Source of the DNA: Seminavis robusta
Taxonomy: Eukaryota > Bacillariophyta > Bacillariophyceae > Naviculales > Naviculaceae
Length of the DNA stretch: 64,000 bases
Reading direction: 5' to 3'
Assembly: GCA_903772945.1 (NCBI GenBank)
Contig: CAICTM010000269.1
Location: forward strand, 1-64,000
Shown here: in pieces, positions 21,604 through 31,714 of the stretch
Layout of the letters: the number at the start of each line of letters is the position of its first letter
How positions within the stretch are numbered: position 1 is the stretch's first letter
Translations under genes and position numbers: made by a program
The notes under the pieces: generated by a model
Told to the model about the DNA's origin: nothing
Database searches by the model: none
The model's input: the letters and a program-made list of their open reading frames with translations, nothing else

Positions 21604-22386
21604 TTACTTTGGCAGAGCATGGATATCCATTTTGGGCGCCATTTTGGTCCACTTAGTTTCCTTGCCATTGTAAGTAAGGTGCAATGTTCCACTTCGAATT
21701 TTGGCTTGAGTGATTGCATGATTGTTCTTAATCTTGTAGTCATCATCATGAAATTTGATTTCTCCAGCCTTTCTGTTGACGAATGTTCCTCCCTGTATGG
21801 CCCACCATTCGACTCCATCATCAGTTCCAATGACAGCAATTTGATCAGCAATGAACTTTCCAATTCTATCTGAGACTAGTCTAATGCCAGCAAAGTTTGT
21901 GCCGGGTTTGTAAATGTCGGTATCGACGTAAAGTCCGTTGACATCATTGAAAGCGGGATGTTTTGTCAGTGTCTGCAGGTCAAAGTCTTGCGTGGGAGTG
22001 AGTCTGGCCCATGTGTTTCCAATGGTGGTGCCGTCTTCCTCGTAAAAGTGCAGACTGCCAGTACTACTAGTAGATTCAAAGGCACACTGTAGCAATCCCA
22101 CGCCTGGGGCCTTTGGTGTAAAGTCCATGGTGACTTTTGGTGGCGACGCTTTCAAGTCGTTGAAAGTTCCAGTCAATGTCCACCAGTGGATGCCATCGTC
22201 GCATCCAATGCAGACAAAGTCCGTACCGGTACTACTAGTAGTAGATGCGGGATCCGTTCTTCCCAGAACACGAATTCCTCCGAACCAAGGATCTTTCAAA
22301 TCGTAGAGGTTGGCACTGGCTTTCGTGGGAGCATGATTCGGGTCAGTGTACACACCGCCTACGTTGGGGATTTCAACACCAGCCAT
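21604..22386 (-). CDS. Orphan protein of two homologous ~120-residue repeats
   Basis: 260 residues, single exon, ATG at 22386. I do not recognise the family. The two halves align: first half GIRVLGR...VCIGCDDGIHWWTLTGTF, second half GIRLVSDR...AVIGTDDGVEWWAIQGGTF, each preceded by a GxY-x-D motif and followed by a TWARL/TKWTKM strand. The alternating beta-strand pattern and paired Trp suggest a small beta-rich domain duplicated in tandem. No signal peptide or membrane segment, so cytosolic by default. Codon use and lack of internal stops over 780 bp support a real gene. Confidence 0.7.
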   Translation of the reverse strand: MAGVEIPNVGGVYTDPNHAPTKASANLYDLKDPWFGGIRVLGRTDPASTTSSTGTDFVCIGCDDGIHWWTLTGTFNDLKASPPKVTMDFTPKAPGVGLLQCAFESTSSTGSLHFYEEDGTTIGNTWARLTPTQDFDLQTLTKHPAFNDVNGLYVDTDIYKPGTNFAGIRLVSDRIGKFIADQIAVIGTDDGVEWWAIQGGTFVNRKAGEIKFHDDDYKIKNNHAITQAKIRSGTLHLTYNGKETKWTKMAPKMDIHALPK

Positions 22387-22827
22387 GATAGACTAGAGTA
22401 GACAGACTAGACTAGCTAGACTAGACTACTAGTATTATGAACTAGATCTGGTATGCTGTATCTTTTTAGAAGTCTTGTTGGACTGTCACGGCGGTTCTAT
22501 TGAAGGTGTCGATTTGGATTTGTCAGATCAAAGATTAGATCTTTGGTCTGCAGGTTTAGGAATAGGGCTTTTCTCTTGTGTTGGTTGTGGTACAGTATCG
22601 GTACTTCCAAACAACTCTACTAGAGCTAGCTACCAGTAGCTAGCTAGTCTAGTAGTAGGTCGTGGAGTTGCAACATTGTACTACCTGTAGCTACTAGATC
22701 TACTGGTACTTTTAAAATACTACACTAGTAGTACAGTAGAATATTGATAAAAAGATTGTACTCATGTAGTCTAAGGAGCATGAATAATGAAGGCATTGCA
22801 ATTGGTTGAGTTTCAAGTTGTTTGAGT
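22387..22827. other. Intergenic
   Basis: About 440 bp, containing CTAGACTAG and CTAGCTAG runs near 22400-22430 and 22625-22650. Between two minus-strand genes; it must hold the promoter of the two-repeat gene. Confidence 0.35.
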
Positions 22828-23631
22828 CTATTGGTTGGGTGACTGTGCTGCCTCCAATTCCCATAGAACCTGATCAATGATTTTCCCTACTGTTTCCACA
22901 TTGGACTTTGTTCTCCTGACAGCTGCTTGTCTGCTGTTTCTGTTTGCATTCAAGTTCAAGTTGGACATGAAGATGGAGTGTCTAGTACTAGTACCGGTAC
23001 CAGTACCAGCACCAGTAGTAGGCTGAGTGACAACAGTCTGAGGTTTTTGGTGGTGTTGCTGCTGCTGCTGTTCTTCTTCCTGTTGGAAACTAGTTTGTCT
23101 GGTAGGCAATTTGAACTTGGAGTCTCTTTTCTTGTGATCTGATTCTTGAAAGCCAGGTCTGGAGGACAGCTTGCTCTTTCTGTTACAACTATTAATAGCA
23201 CCAGTACCACCTGTAGCACTATCCCTACCAGTACCAGTACCAGTACTACGCCCACCTGAACTGCTGGAAGTGGAACTCCACCGATCTGGAGACAAGGGGG
23301 CTTCATGCTTGTGATCAGGCATGACAAGGTGCTGCTGCACGTTATGCAAGGGAGCACTCAGTGATCTCCGCATGCGCAACTTCATGTTCTTCTTCTCGCG
23401 GTGAAATCGCTTCTTGTGTAACTGAGGCACACAAATCAGTGGCATTGCTCCTCCTGCACTACCAGTACTACCTACACCTACACCTACACCTACACCTACG
23501 CTACTATGCATACCAGTACCCATACCAGCCTTTAGAGTCTTCATGCCCATGCTGTTGCTGTTGCTCTTGTTGCTCTTGTTGTTACTCGTACTCGAACTCG
23601 AAACCATTGTTGTCTGTTGAGGAAGCATCAT
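22828..23631 (-). CDS. Low-complexity basic protein with an RSLSAP motif, unknown function
   Basis: 267 residues, ATG at 23631 (a second ATG follows one codon later). Rich in Ser, Gly, Thr and Gln with a Val-Gly alternation encoded by CTACAC-type hexamer repeats, a basic patch HKKRFHREKKNMKLRMRRSLSAP, a Gln/His run and a conserved-looking C-terminal helix VETVGKIIDQVLWELE. No enzyme domain seen. The R-x-x-SAP motif recurs in the large protein at 25.8-28.7 kb, hinting at a shared class of phospho-regulated disordered proteins. Absence of stops may partly reflect base composition, so moderate confidence only. Confidence 0.5.
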   Translation of the reverse strand: MMLPQQTTMVSSSSTSNNKSNKSNSNSMGMKTLKAGMGTGMHSSVGVGVGVGVGSTGSAGGAMPLICVPQLHKKRFHREKKNMKLRMRRSLSAPLHNVQQHLVMPDHKHEAPLSPDRWSSTSSSSGGRSTGTGTGRDSATGGTGAINSCNRKSKLSSRPGFQESDHKKRDSKFKLPTRQTSFQQEEEQQQQQHHQKPQTVVTQPTTGAGTGTGTSTRHSIFMSNLNLNANRNSRQAAVRRTKSNVETVGKIIDQVLWELEAAQSPNQ

Positions 23632-25789
23632 TCAGTGTGTGGTACTTCTATTCTGCGGAGGCGATGATGGTTGAAGGTTATCAATCAACAATCTATCAAT
23701 CAATGCGATCTGCTCTGACTCGACTCACACTCACAGGTCACTCCACTCACACTCCACTCCAACCTCAAAACGACCACTGTGCATTGCTTAATTAATTAAA
23801 GGTTCCTGCTTTTTTGCCTTGTTTCACTCTTTCGCCCGCCTAACGTGGATTCTTTTTCACTTTAAAGCACAGTGACGTGGCTCGTTTAAAGGGCCTGCTC
23901 TCAAACGATTTATGCCCCAGAACAATAGGAACCCAATTATTTCAACTCAGTCACACTTACTGCTCACGTTATCTCCTCCATCCACCATCCTCCATCCTCG
24001 AGTACGACTGTACTCTGTACTACTAGACCTAGTCTAGCTAATATTATTTAAAATAGTCTACTATGATCCATGATCCAAGTACTCATGTACTAGCTAGCTA
24101 GCTAGTACATAACATACATGTACTCCAGTATCCACTTACTACTTACTACCAGTTCATTCGTCAAGCTTCGGGTCAATGGGCAATTCGGAACAGTATCAAT
24201 CTTTCATACTCAGTAAGTAAAGTAAAGACGCTGTAACAAACGAATTCAGAACGCTTACATGAGGTCAAGCGTCAATGCGTGAACCTCTTAATTGTTTCCA
24301 TGCACTAGGTTACGGAGTACAAGTGCTCCTGTACTCGATTCAACCACCAAGAACAAGAGGTTGATCCAAGCGGGATTGGACATCCCTTCCTTTTTCTCCG
24401 ATCGATTCGATTCGATTCTTCTCGAACTGACCTCAGTTCTTGAGTCGAGTATGTCAAGTGGGACTCGACTCGATTGATTGCGGATTGGATGGCTCAAAGA
24501 AATAAAATTCGTTGTTCATCCGAATTTTCTATCGACTGTTCGAATATTGCGACCTTTGTGCACCGGTGGGTTCCAATTTTGCCAATTGCAATTACTCTAG
24601 CTAGCTAGTAGCTAGCTAGTACTGTACTAGCTAGCTAGTAGTACCAGTATTGGTAAGCGATGACCAATGGAATTGGTGGGCAAAGTGGCGGCCTCTTCAT
24701 GAACTCGCTAGCTACGGTATGTCATACTTGTACTTGTGCATAATATATATCTCAACGTTGGCTGGGCAGAAATTCTTGGCCGTGAACAGCTCTGTGAACT
24801 GACTAGTCTAGCTAGCTGGCTGGCTGAAATCTAAAAGTTTGGTTCTGACCTTGACTGACGTTCTTTTATTGGAGTACATTTATGTTATGTGGGAGGCAAC
24901 AACTCAAGAAAGCAGATGATCCAAAGATCGTGTCTCGAGGCAGCCAGCAGCCAGCGACCTCCAGTTCCCGGCAGTACCCATGTACAAGCATGCGAAATAC
25001 CAGTACAGCGTACCATGTGCAAACCCCAGCTGGCTGGCCATTATTGCATGCAGCCAGTCAGACAGTTGTGTGGATAACAGAAAACAATAGCCAACAACTG
25101 GGGCGCTTCAAGGCTTCAACTACATGTATCAATACTGTAGATACCGGTACATGTACGTCTGTTGCTGGTCAGAGGACACAAGTTTGACGATGGGAGGGAT
25201 GAGAGAGAAAGACCTTCGGAGAAACTTTACTTTTCTATCTAGCTTTGCATACACCGTAGTGCTAGCTAGCTAGAGTCTAGCTAGATCTTCTTTCAAAATA
25301 GACTGTACGATGTACGACAGTACTGTACCTCTTTTCAGTACCGGCAGTTTGCTCGTTAGCTCTCTTTAGAAGCCCTCATATCCACATTAGCATTGCAGAA
25401 CAGGGAATGCGTGTCGCGAATGCCTTTGGAACAACCAGTGACGAGCCATGTCCAGGGAATTCTGCAGGGAACGTCAGTGAAGGCTTATTTGTTTTTGTTG
25501 CACACTTTTGTGTTAGTTAACTCTTTGTCTGCTCTGTGGTTCTGGCGGGTTCCCCTTGCGACCACCAAGCACCAAGCAAAGTACAGTATGATACACCGGA
25601 ACACCGGAACCGACCAGCCACATCATCCATCGTGTAGGTCTATCTCCAGTCTGCAGCAAAGCCTATATCGATTGGTTCATTGCTTCATTCTTTCTTTGCT
25701 ATTGCTGTTTGTAGGTACTAGCTAGCTACCGGTACTAGTAGTAGTAGTAGTAGTAGTTGCATTGCGAGCCTCCTGTGTTGACAGCTGTA
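23632..25789. other. Long intergenic region
   Basis: 2.2 kb between divergently oriented genes. It holds TTAATTAATTAA (23788), several CTAGCTAG/GTACATGTAC palindromes (24000-24125, 24595-24640), GATTCGATTCGATTC near 24400 and a (TAG)n run (25734-25757) next to the following start. Reading frames here look random; no RNA gene recognised. Confidence 0.4.
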
Positions 25790-28726
25790 ATGAAGACTGA
25801 CACTCCTTTGGTAGTCCCACGACGGCGTGTGGATGAAGATGGCATTGTGCAAGATGTGGCAGTGGCAGAGTCACAGTCACGATGTCGTCGTTCTTTGTCT
25901 CCAAAGCGGCGTGGACGAAGGACTCTTGCTTCTCCGATGCGATCCTCTTCGTCTCATCATCATCGATTGCAGCATGATGTGATCGTGCGCCAGCCATCTA
26001 AAAGAAGACTCCTCATGTTGGAGCGCGCCAATTCCGCGCCAAACTTGTTCCAACAGAAAAACAACGCCAGGAGACCCAAAAGGACAAGCAAGACAAAGGG
26101 CAGCAACATCAACAGCAGCAGAAGACGGCGCACTCCCAAGAAATCAGTCAGTGCCAAATGCCACAGCAGAGACAACAGCCTGCACAATGCCAGACAACCA
26201 AGAAGAAACTCTAATGCAAACTCTAATGCAAATGAAAATAGTCTGGGCAGATGGGAACATCCTCAAGGAGTGGAAAGGAGACTCAGCAACACAAGCAATG
26301 CTTCCAGGCCTGACAGATCCATTGACAGATCCTCTGACAGATCCATTGACAGATCCAACAGTACCTGCAGTATTGACTCTTTGCCTCAAAAACCAAAAAG
26401 AAATCAGTCTCCTGAACCCATACACCACAAAGACAAACAAAATCACAATTGCAAACAACCCATCAGAACACCAGATCAGGATCATGACGATGATGACGAT
26501 GACAGCACTGAGGAATATGATGATGATGATGATGATGACGACGAAAACTCATTTGCTCTAGACAACAATAATCAAAAGCAAGAGCAAAAAGAAAAAGAAA
26601 AGCAAAACAAACCTGCAGCTACCAGAACTACCAAAAACACAGAAAAGAAAATCGATATCAAGCTACTTGGATACACGGACTTGGAAGAAATTGATGACAA
26701 CCAAGACTTATTCCTACCACCACCACCACCACCACAAGACAAACAAAACAAAATGAATCACAGACTCTCAATAGGATCTACCATGTCCACCAAATCAAAC
26801 AGATCCGCAAACACATTCGCACCAACTGCATCTTCACTTTTCCAATCCAGAAGAGAATCCATGGGAAACAGAAACCTACCTGTCAGGGCATCCTCCTTCT
26901 TGGACACTTATGCAAGACCAAACAGCAACAGCAACAGCAACAACCACAAACATTTTGCAAACAGAAGAAGAAACAGATCCATGGACATGACACTCAACTT
27001 GGTCACAGGAACAAGCCCCATGCACATGCACATGCAATTCAACAGATCCAGTACACACAGCAGAAACAGCAGAAACAGTAGAAGACCTTCTGCTGCTACG
27101 GGTACAGGCGCAACAACAACAACAACAAACAGACAACAAATGCAATCCTTCTCAAGCGTCGTCCTAGGAGGAAGAAACTCAAAATCTTTCAGATTGCAAC
27201 GCCCCAGCAACTCCAATGAGGATGCGGCGAGGAGACGACAACAGCAGAGACGATGTAGATCCATGGACATGACTCCATCCGTCGTAAAGAGGGCACCTTC
27301 ACCTCCTCCTTTGCCAAAACGACAACAATCCAATGCTTCCTCAAACACTCATGTCGCAGACTCGAGCTTCAATTGTGATGTCAGTGATGTCATGGCTTCA
27401 TTGGCTAGAGATGAAGACGAAGAAATGAGCTTCTTCACTCTTGCCAGTAGCAGCTCTTCTGGCGGGACCACAAGACCGGGATCGGTCGCTTCCAGACTAT
27501 CCTTTCATTCTGTTGGTTCCAGTCATCACAATAACAGCACCGGATGTCACTCATTTAAACAGGCACCACAACGCGGACGACTCTCACTCTCACCTTCCAC
27601 TGACGCACACAAAAAGGCGTGCAGTCTGTCTCCTGCTAGAATCTCAATGAAAAAGACACCAAACAACATTGTAGACCTCATTGAAAACATGGACAGTGAA
27701 GAAGGAGAATACATCATCTTTGTTGGAAATAAAAAGGACCTTACGAGTGTTGATGGTGGAGGCGATGACGACGACGATGATTACAACGACGACAATTCCA
27801 CCTATCTCAGTATCGGTGGACTCAGTTTGGGGGTCAATAGCGCCGGATTTTGCAGCTGTCATTCCTCTTTCAGAAACATCACCAATGGTAGTGGTAGCCA
27901 TTCGAGTTTAGGGTACCGAGTCGAACTCGACAGCAACAAGGATGACACCAGCAATCCCAGTTTGGGATATCGAGACCCTGACAATCAAGATCGCAAAATT
28001 GCAGGTTGTCTTCACTGCAGCAGCCACGAACACGAACACAAACACGATGACAACAAGGACGACGACAATGACAGCCAAAGTGAGGAAAGTGAGGTGCACA
28101 GTGACGAAGAATGGAGTCAGAGCGACAAAAGCAGCAGCGGTGAAAGCAATGGCAGCAGTACATGTAGCAACCACAGTTCCACAGACTCGAAGGACGACAA
28201 CGAAAATGATCACCCCGAGAAACAGCAAGGCAGCAGTGCGAGGAATGGACCTGGCAAGGACAGTCATGGCGGTGGCGGTGATAGCGAACCAAAAGCCGAT
28301 GTGAAATCAAACTCGGCCAATCAGGAAAAGGTCACTGGAACGAGTGAGGTAGATGGTGCGGTCTCGTACTGTGGCAAAGCACCCAGCGATGAGAAGTTGA
28401 CAACGTTGCCAAACGACGATGACGTTAGCAGCAACGAACGGCAGGATGTGCCCAGCACAATAGTGATGAAGGCTGATGGGGATGATGTTGGCGCTGGGGG
28501 TGCTATTGCTGCAACCAATCATGTTCGTCGGTGCGAGATTGACGACAAGAACAATACTGTAGTGTCTCACGATGTTGCGCCCGATAATGTCGAAGCTAAG
28601 GGTGGCGAAAGTGCTGTCCCGAAGTGTGCAATGGACAAAATCGAAAAAGACGGTTCCTGCAGAAGCTTGTTGGGCCGCACTCTCGACAGCTCTGAGAGTA
28701 CCGACATATTCACCTACGTGGCGTAG
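25790..28726 (+). CDS. Large disordered Asn/Ser/Asp-rich protein, unknown function
   Basis: 978 residues in one exon from the ATG at 25790 (preceded in frame only by non-ATG codons). It opens with basic RRSLSPKRRGRR and RANSAPNLF motifs, then long Asn, Asp, His and Ser tracts. A motif RSMDMT occurs twice (about nt 26980 and 27260). A 15-bp tandem repeat near 26310-26355 encodes alternating D-R-S-I/S units. The region around nt 27660-27730 (NNIVDLIENMDSEEGEYIIFVGNKKDL) looks like a genuine conserved helix-strand segment. The C-terminal third is acidic, ending SESTDIFTYVA. No catalytic domain is visible; 2.9 kb without a stop supports expression as protein. Possibly a regulatory or scaffold protein; function not inferred. 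Confidence 0.65.
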   Translation: MKTDTPLVVPRRRVDEDGIVQDVAVAESQSRCRRSLSPKRRGRRTLASPMRSSSSHHHRLQHDVIVRQPSKRRLLMLERANSAPNLFQQKNNARRPKRTSKTKGSNINSSRRRRTPKKSVSAKCHSRDNSLHNARQPRRNSNANSNANENSLGRWEHPQGVERRLSNTSNASRPDRSIDRSSDRSIDRSNSTCSIDSLPQKPKRNQSPEPIHHKDKQNHNCKQPIRTPDQDHDDDDDDSTEEYDDDDDDDDENSFALDNNNQKQEQKEKEKQNKPAATRTTKNTEKKIDIKLLGYTDLEEIDDNQDLFLPPPPPPQDKQNKMNHRLSIGSTMSTKSNRSANTFAPTASSLFQSRRESMGNRNLPVRASSFLDTYARPNSNSNSNNHKHFANRRRNRSMDMTLNLVTGTSPMHMHMQFNRSSTHSRNSRNSRRPSAATGTGATTTTTNRQQMQSFSSVVLGGRNSKSFRLQRPSNSNEDAARRRQQQRRCRSMDMTPSVVKRAPSPPPLPKRQQSNASSNTHVADSSFNCDVSDVMASLARDEDEEMSFFTLASSSSSGGTTRPGSVASRLSFHSVGSSHHNNSTGCHSFKQAPQRGRLSLSPSTDAHKKACSLSPARISMKKTPNNIVDLIENMDSEEGEYIIFVGNKKDLTSVDGGGDDDDDDYNDDNSTYLSIGGLSLGVNSAGFCSCHSSFRNITNGSGSHSSLGYRVELDSNKDDTSNPSLGYRDPDNQDRKIAGCLHCSSHEHEHKHDDNKDDDNDSQSEESEVHSDEEWSQSDKSSSGESNGSSTCSNHSSTDSKDDNENDHPEKQQGSSARNGPGKDSHGGGGDSEPKADVKSNSANQEKVTGTSEVDGAVSYCGKAPSDEKLTTLPNDDDVSSNERQDVPSTIVMKADGDDVGAGGAIAATNHVRRCEIDDKNNTVVSHDVAPDNVEAKGGESAVPKCAMDKIEKDGSCRSLLGRTLDSSESTDIFTYVA

Positions 28727-28998
28727 CGAAGAATGGCTTCGTGGTCACGGTTCATCTGCAACGAACGGTCTGGCGAAAACCTCAAAGCCCGGAACAACGC
28801 TTTGCTTTTTTGGGGGTGGCGGCGGCAACATGGGACTGCCAGGGAATAAACACTCATCAATCATCCATCAATCTTCAACTTTTGGTAGCTAGCTTTTAGC
28901 AATATTGACGCTGATCTATTCATGCGATCTTGGCTGCACTACTACTGCACATTTAAAGTTGACTATTGAACAGGGTCCGTCCACCTTCCGGTAGGTTG

Positions 28999-29886
28999 TC
29001 AGCGGTACCGGTAGTTAGGCAACTCGTATGCCAAAAAGCTGATCTTTGCCATGAAGCTGTCCTCGGAGCCGTCAGCTTTCTGATCAATCAAGACATTCAC
29101 AGGATAACCTTCCTCCATTGCGTATGTTACACTGATTCTGAAGGCACCAATGGCAACAGCAAGCTCGATCCGCAAGAACATGACCTCCACACTATCGGGA
29201 ACCATTGCACGACTGTTTTCGAGTTCAAAGTGTACCTGTTTTTCATTTGCATCTGTCACTCTGTTCACAATTGCCCTCTTCACTGACACATTCCAGGGAA
29301 AGGGATGAGCTGGGTTCTCCCTGGTGCCACCGTTAGAGCTTTCAAATTGGTAATCATAGTCAACGACCCCCAAAGCATCCCACTTTTCCCTCGCCGCTTC
29401 GAGCTCTCGTTGTGCCGTTGACTTGACCGTATACGAGCTGACTGAGATGTCAATCTCATCATCTTGAACGTTCAAGTCCGGGTCAATGTAGATTCTTCGA
29501 GGAGCGCCTACTCCAAAGTCGTATACCACTTGAATCTCTTGGTGGTTGGTATCTATTGCATTCTGAATGAGATCGAAGAAGTCAGTGACTGTGAATGGCG
29601 CTACGCCTTCGCCTTTCACCTCGCGACCAGAATCTGTTTGATGGATCCAAGCTATCTTGTAATCATGGACCAGCACTGTCCAGGGGAATGTCATTGGCTC
29701 TTGACATGTCAAACATGGCCGAGACGAGTATGTGTACTCGTATGACGTAATTGCCTGGGAGAACCAAAGATTCTTGGCTTCGTTTAGCCCCTTCTGAAGC
29801 ACTTCCTTCCCTTTGGTTGACACCGTGGCTTTTGCCGAATAGAGGCTCCGGTCCAAAAGTAGAAGGACGAATAGTGCCCTGATCAT
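28999..29886 (-). CDS. Secreted twin-domain DUF6174-like protein
   Basis: 295 residues, ATG at 29886. The N-terminus MIRALFVLLLLDRSLYSAKA is a signal peptide. Two tandem copies of one domain follow: each opens W-x-x-x-x-x-x-Y-x-Y, has a FPW(T/N)V-x-V strand pair, and in the first copy continues VTDFFDLIQNAI...VVYDFGVGAPRRIYIDPDLNVQDDEI, the layout I associate with DUF6174 proteins. The second copy ends with VTYAMEEGYPVNVLIDQKADGSEDS. Two Cys (CLTC) in the first copy. Likely exported or endomembrane; no enzymatic residues known for the family. Name of the family is from memory and should be treated as probable. Confidence 0.65.
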   Translation of the reverse strand: MIRALFVLLLLDRSLYSAKATVSTKGKEVLQKGLNEAKNLWFSQAITSYEYTYSSRPCLTCQEPMTFPWTVLVHDYKIAWIHQTDSGREVKGEGVAPFTVTDFFDLIQNAIDTNHQEIQVVYDFGVGAPRRIYIDPDLNVQDDEIDISVSSYTVKSTAQRELEAAREKWDALGVVDYDYQFESSNGGTRENPAHPFPWNVSVKRAIVNRVTDANEKQVHFELENSRAMVPDSVEVMFLRIELAVAIGAFRISVTYAMEEGYPVNVLIDQKADGSEDSFMAKISFLAYELPNYRYR

Positions 29887-30877
29887 GTCCGCACGGTAGG
29901 TTGGCTGGGTACTGTACTATTCGAGGGAACCTCTTGTGTGTTTCTTTTGCCGGCTGTTTCACCCAAATCTATGAGCCTTTTGGTTTGTTCCGATTGAGAC
30001 TCGACTCTCCTACCCTGTACTACCGATAGCTATACGCATGTAGTACTAGTACGGCACGGTACCGGTATGGGTGATCATCCTTGATTGGGTTGACAAGGTA
30101 ATCACCTATCTTTTTGGCCGGTCACGTTTCCTCGCTTGGTCGCTCCTTGCTACAGTACCGGTAGCTTGGACGAGCTTTGCAGAGGATTTCGACGCAGCGG
30201 CAAGCAAAAGCTTAGGCGACCGGTCTCATCCTCTCTACCGGTACCAGTACGTAGCACCCACTTCCAAGCACTAGCTAGTCATGCAAGGGATACAGTAGCG
30301 CACGTAGGACTTGTCGGACCTGGATTACTACTTGGCGCAGCTCTCCATCTGTAGCAGGTACAGTCGTACCACCTCCATTTTAGACTACTGCCTGGTTCGG
30401 TTTGCTTACTGGTGCCGGTGCGCAGTTGTTCAAAACGGAACGGGACTTGACTCTTCCGACCCAGCCGACCACAGCCAGCTCCAATGATGTCAACAGCTAC
30501 ATCAACATATCAACCACCTACCACCATCCTGCCAATCCGAACATCCCAACCTTATCATGGTTGCTGTTAGCTCCATTAGCTCTGCTCTTGAGCTCTTGAG
30601 TCTAGTACTGGAGCTCTGGTGGCTACCTGGTAGCAACTGAGTGCATGGACATGAGTAGCTGATAGTTTTGAGTACTCCTGGGGTAGCTACATGTGGCGAG
30701 CTAGCCAGGAATCCCAGGCTGCACTGTAGAGTGTACAAGTGAAAAGTACTAGTCTAACGTTGAGTATAGTATATCTACTGTTCTGAGTGATGGATGCAAG
30801 CAGATCGCACTGAACCAATAGTTAGCTAAGGTAGGGGGGAACAAAGAGTATCAAGTTTTGATATCAATCACGTTATG
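29887..30877. other. Intergenic
   Basis: About 1 kb with several TACCGGTA words (30057, 30160, 30237) and no supported gene. Short open frames here are dominated by these words. Confidence 0.4.
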
Positions 30878-31318
30878 TTAGTGTCCTTCGTCATGAGAAC
30901 CAGGGCAGCCATTGTTGCAGAGCCACTGGATCACTTCACTCTGTTTGTACAAGCAGGCAACATATTTTATTTAAATTAAAATAGGCACATGTTGATGCAT
31001 TCCATGGACAGCCATTTGCACGAGCCGACTTCAAAACTTCCAGATGTCCATTTTTAGCAGCACAGCCACATGTCTCTTCATCCCATGGACAACCATTTGC
31101 ATGAGCCCACTTCAAAACACGAAGCCAGCCAGGGCTATCATTTACCTTTGTTGGATTCTTCTTGAGTTTATTTTCACAGTACTCTTTGTATTGCTGATTC
31201 ATCTTTTTGTTGACAGCTCCACAAAAGCATACTGTCCAACACCAACAAACGGAAAAATGCCTTGGATCAAAAGGTCATCGTCAGTGGCTGACAGAAGAGA
31301 ATCAACGGGAGGAGACAT
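30878..31318 (-). pseudogene. Short ankyrin-repeat protein, frameshifted
   Basis: Minus-strand remnant of the ankyrin proteins common in diatoms and giant viruses. From an ATG at 31318 the first frame gives LLIQGIFPFVGVGQYAFVEL, the usual N-terminal box. A frameshift near 31200-31206 moves to the frame with LRVLKWAHANGCPWDEETC and AAKNGHLEVLKSARANGCPW. A second break in an AT-rich patch (30960-30975) is followed in another frame by VIQWLCNNGCPGSHDEGH and a stop, the usual C-terminus. So the gene was short (two to three repeats) and now has two frame breaks. Confidence 0.7.
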
Positions 31319-31714
31319 CTTCTGTTACTTGTTGTTAATGTTGCTTCCACTGCTCTTGCCAAAACCAGTTGCAACACTATCATGGTTCAATATTACCGTA
31401 GTTGTCAAGGCTACTGGTGCCGGTACACACAGACCAAACTGCAACGGTTTGCAAAAGATATCTCGTAGAGAGTGAGGGATAACAATCATCTCTGCTGTCT
31501 ATGTGAATTCCTAAGCTGGCTTGCGTGAAATGGTCCTGAGCGGATCGTGTCGCAAACGCACTTTTCTTCTTTTCTTTGTTCCTGGATTTGAACGCTGTAG
31601 TTCCAACTAGTTCCATTCCGTTCCTGGACCCTAGACATGATTAAAATTTTATGCATAGTCTACTACTATTTTAAAGTAAGTAGCTACCGGCGGTACTTAG
31701 TTAGTAGTATTTTT
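31319..31714. other. Intergenic
   Basis: About 400 bp with no supported gene; it ends at the fold-back element. Confidence 0.4.

Noticed and set aside
24882-25187. 101-codon plus-strand frame
   Set aside because: Composition dominated by palindromic words; no domain, no splice support.
31300-31500. Extension of the ankyrin gene upstream
   Set aside because: No repeat or N-terminal box text beyond the ATG at 31318.
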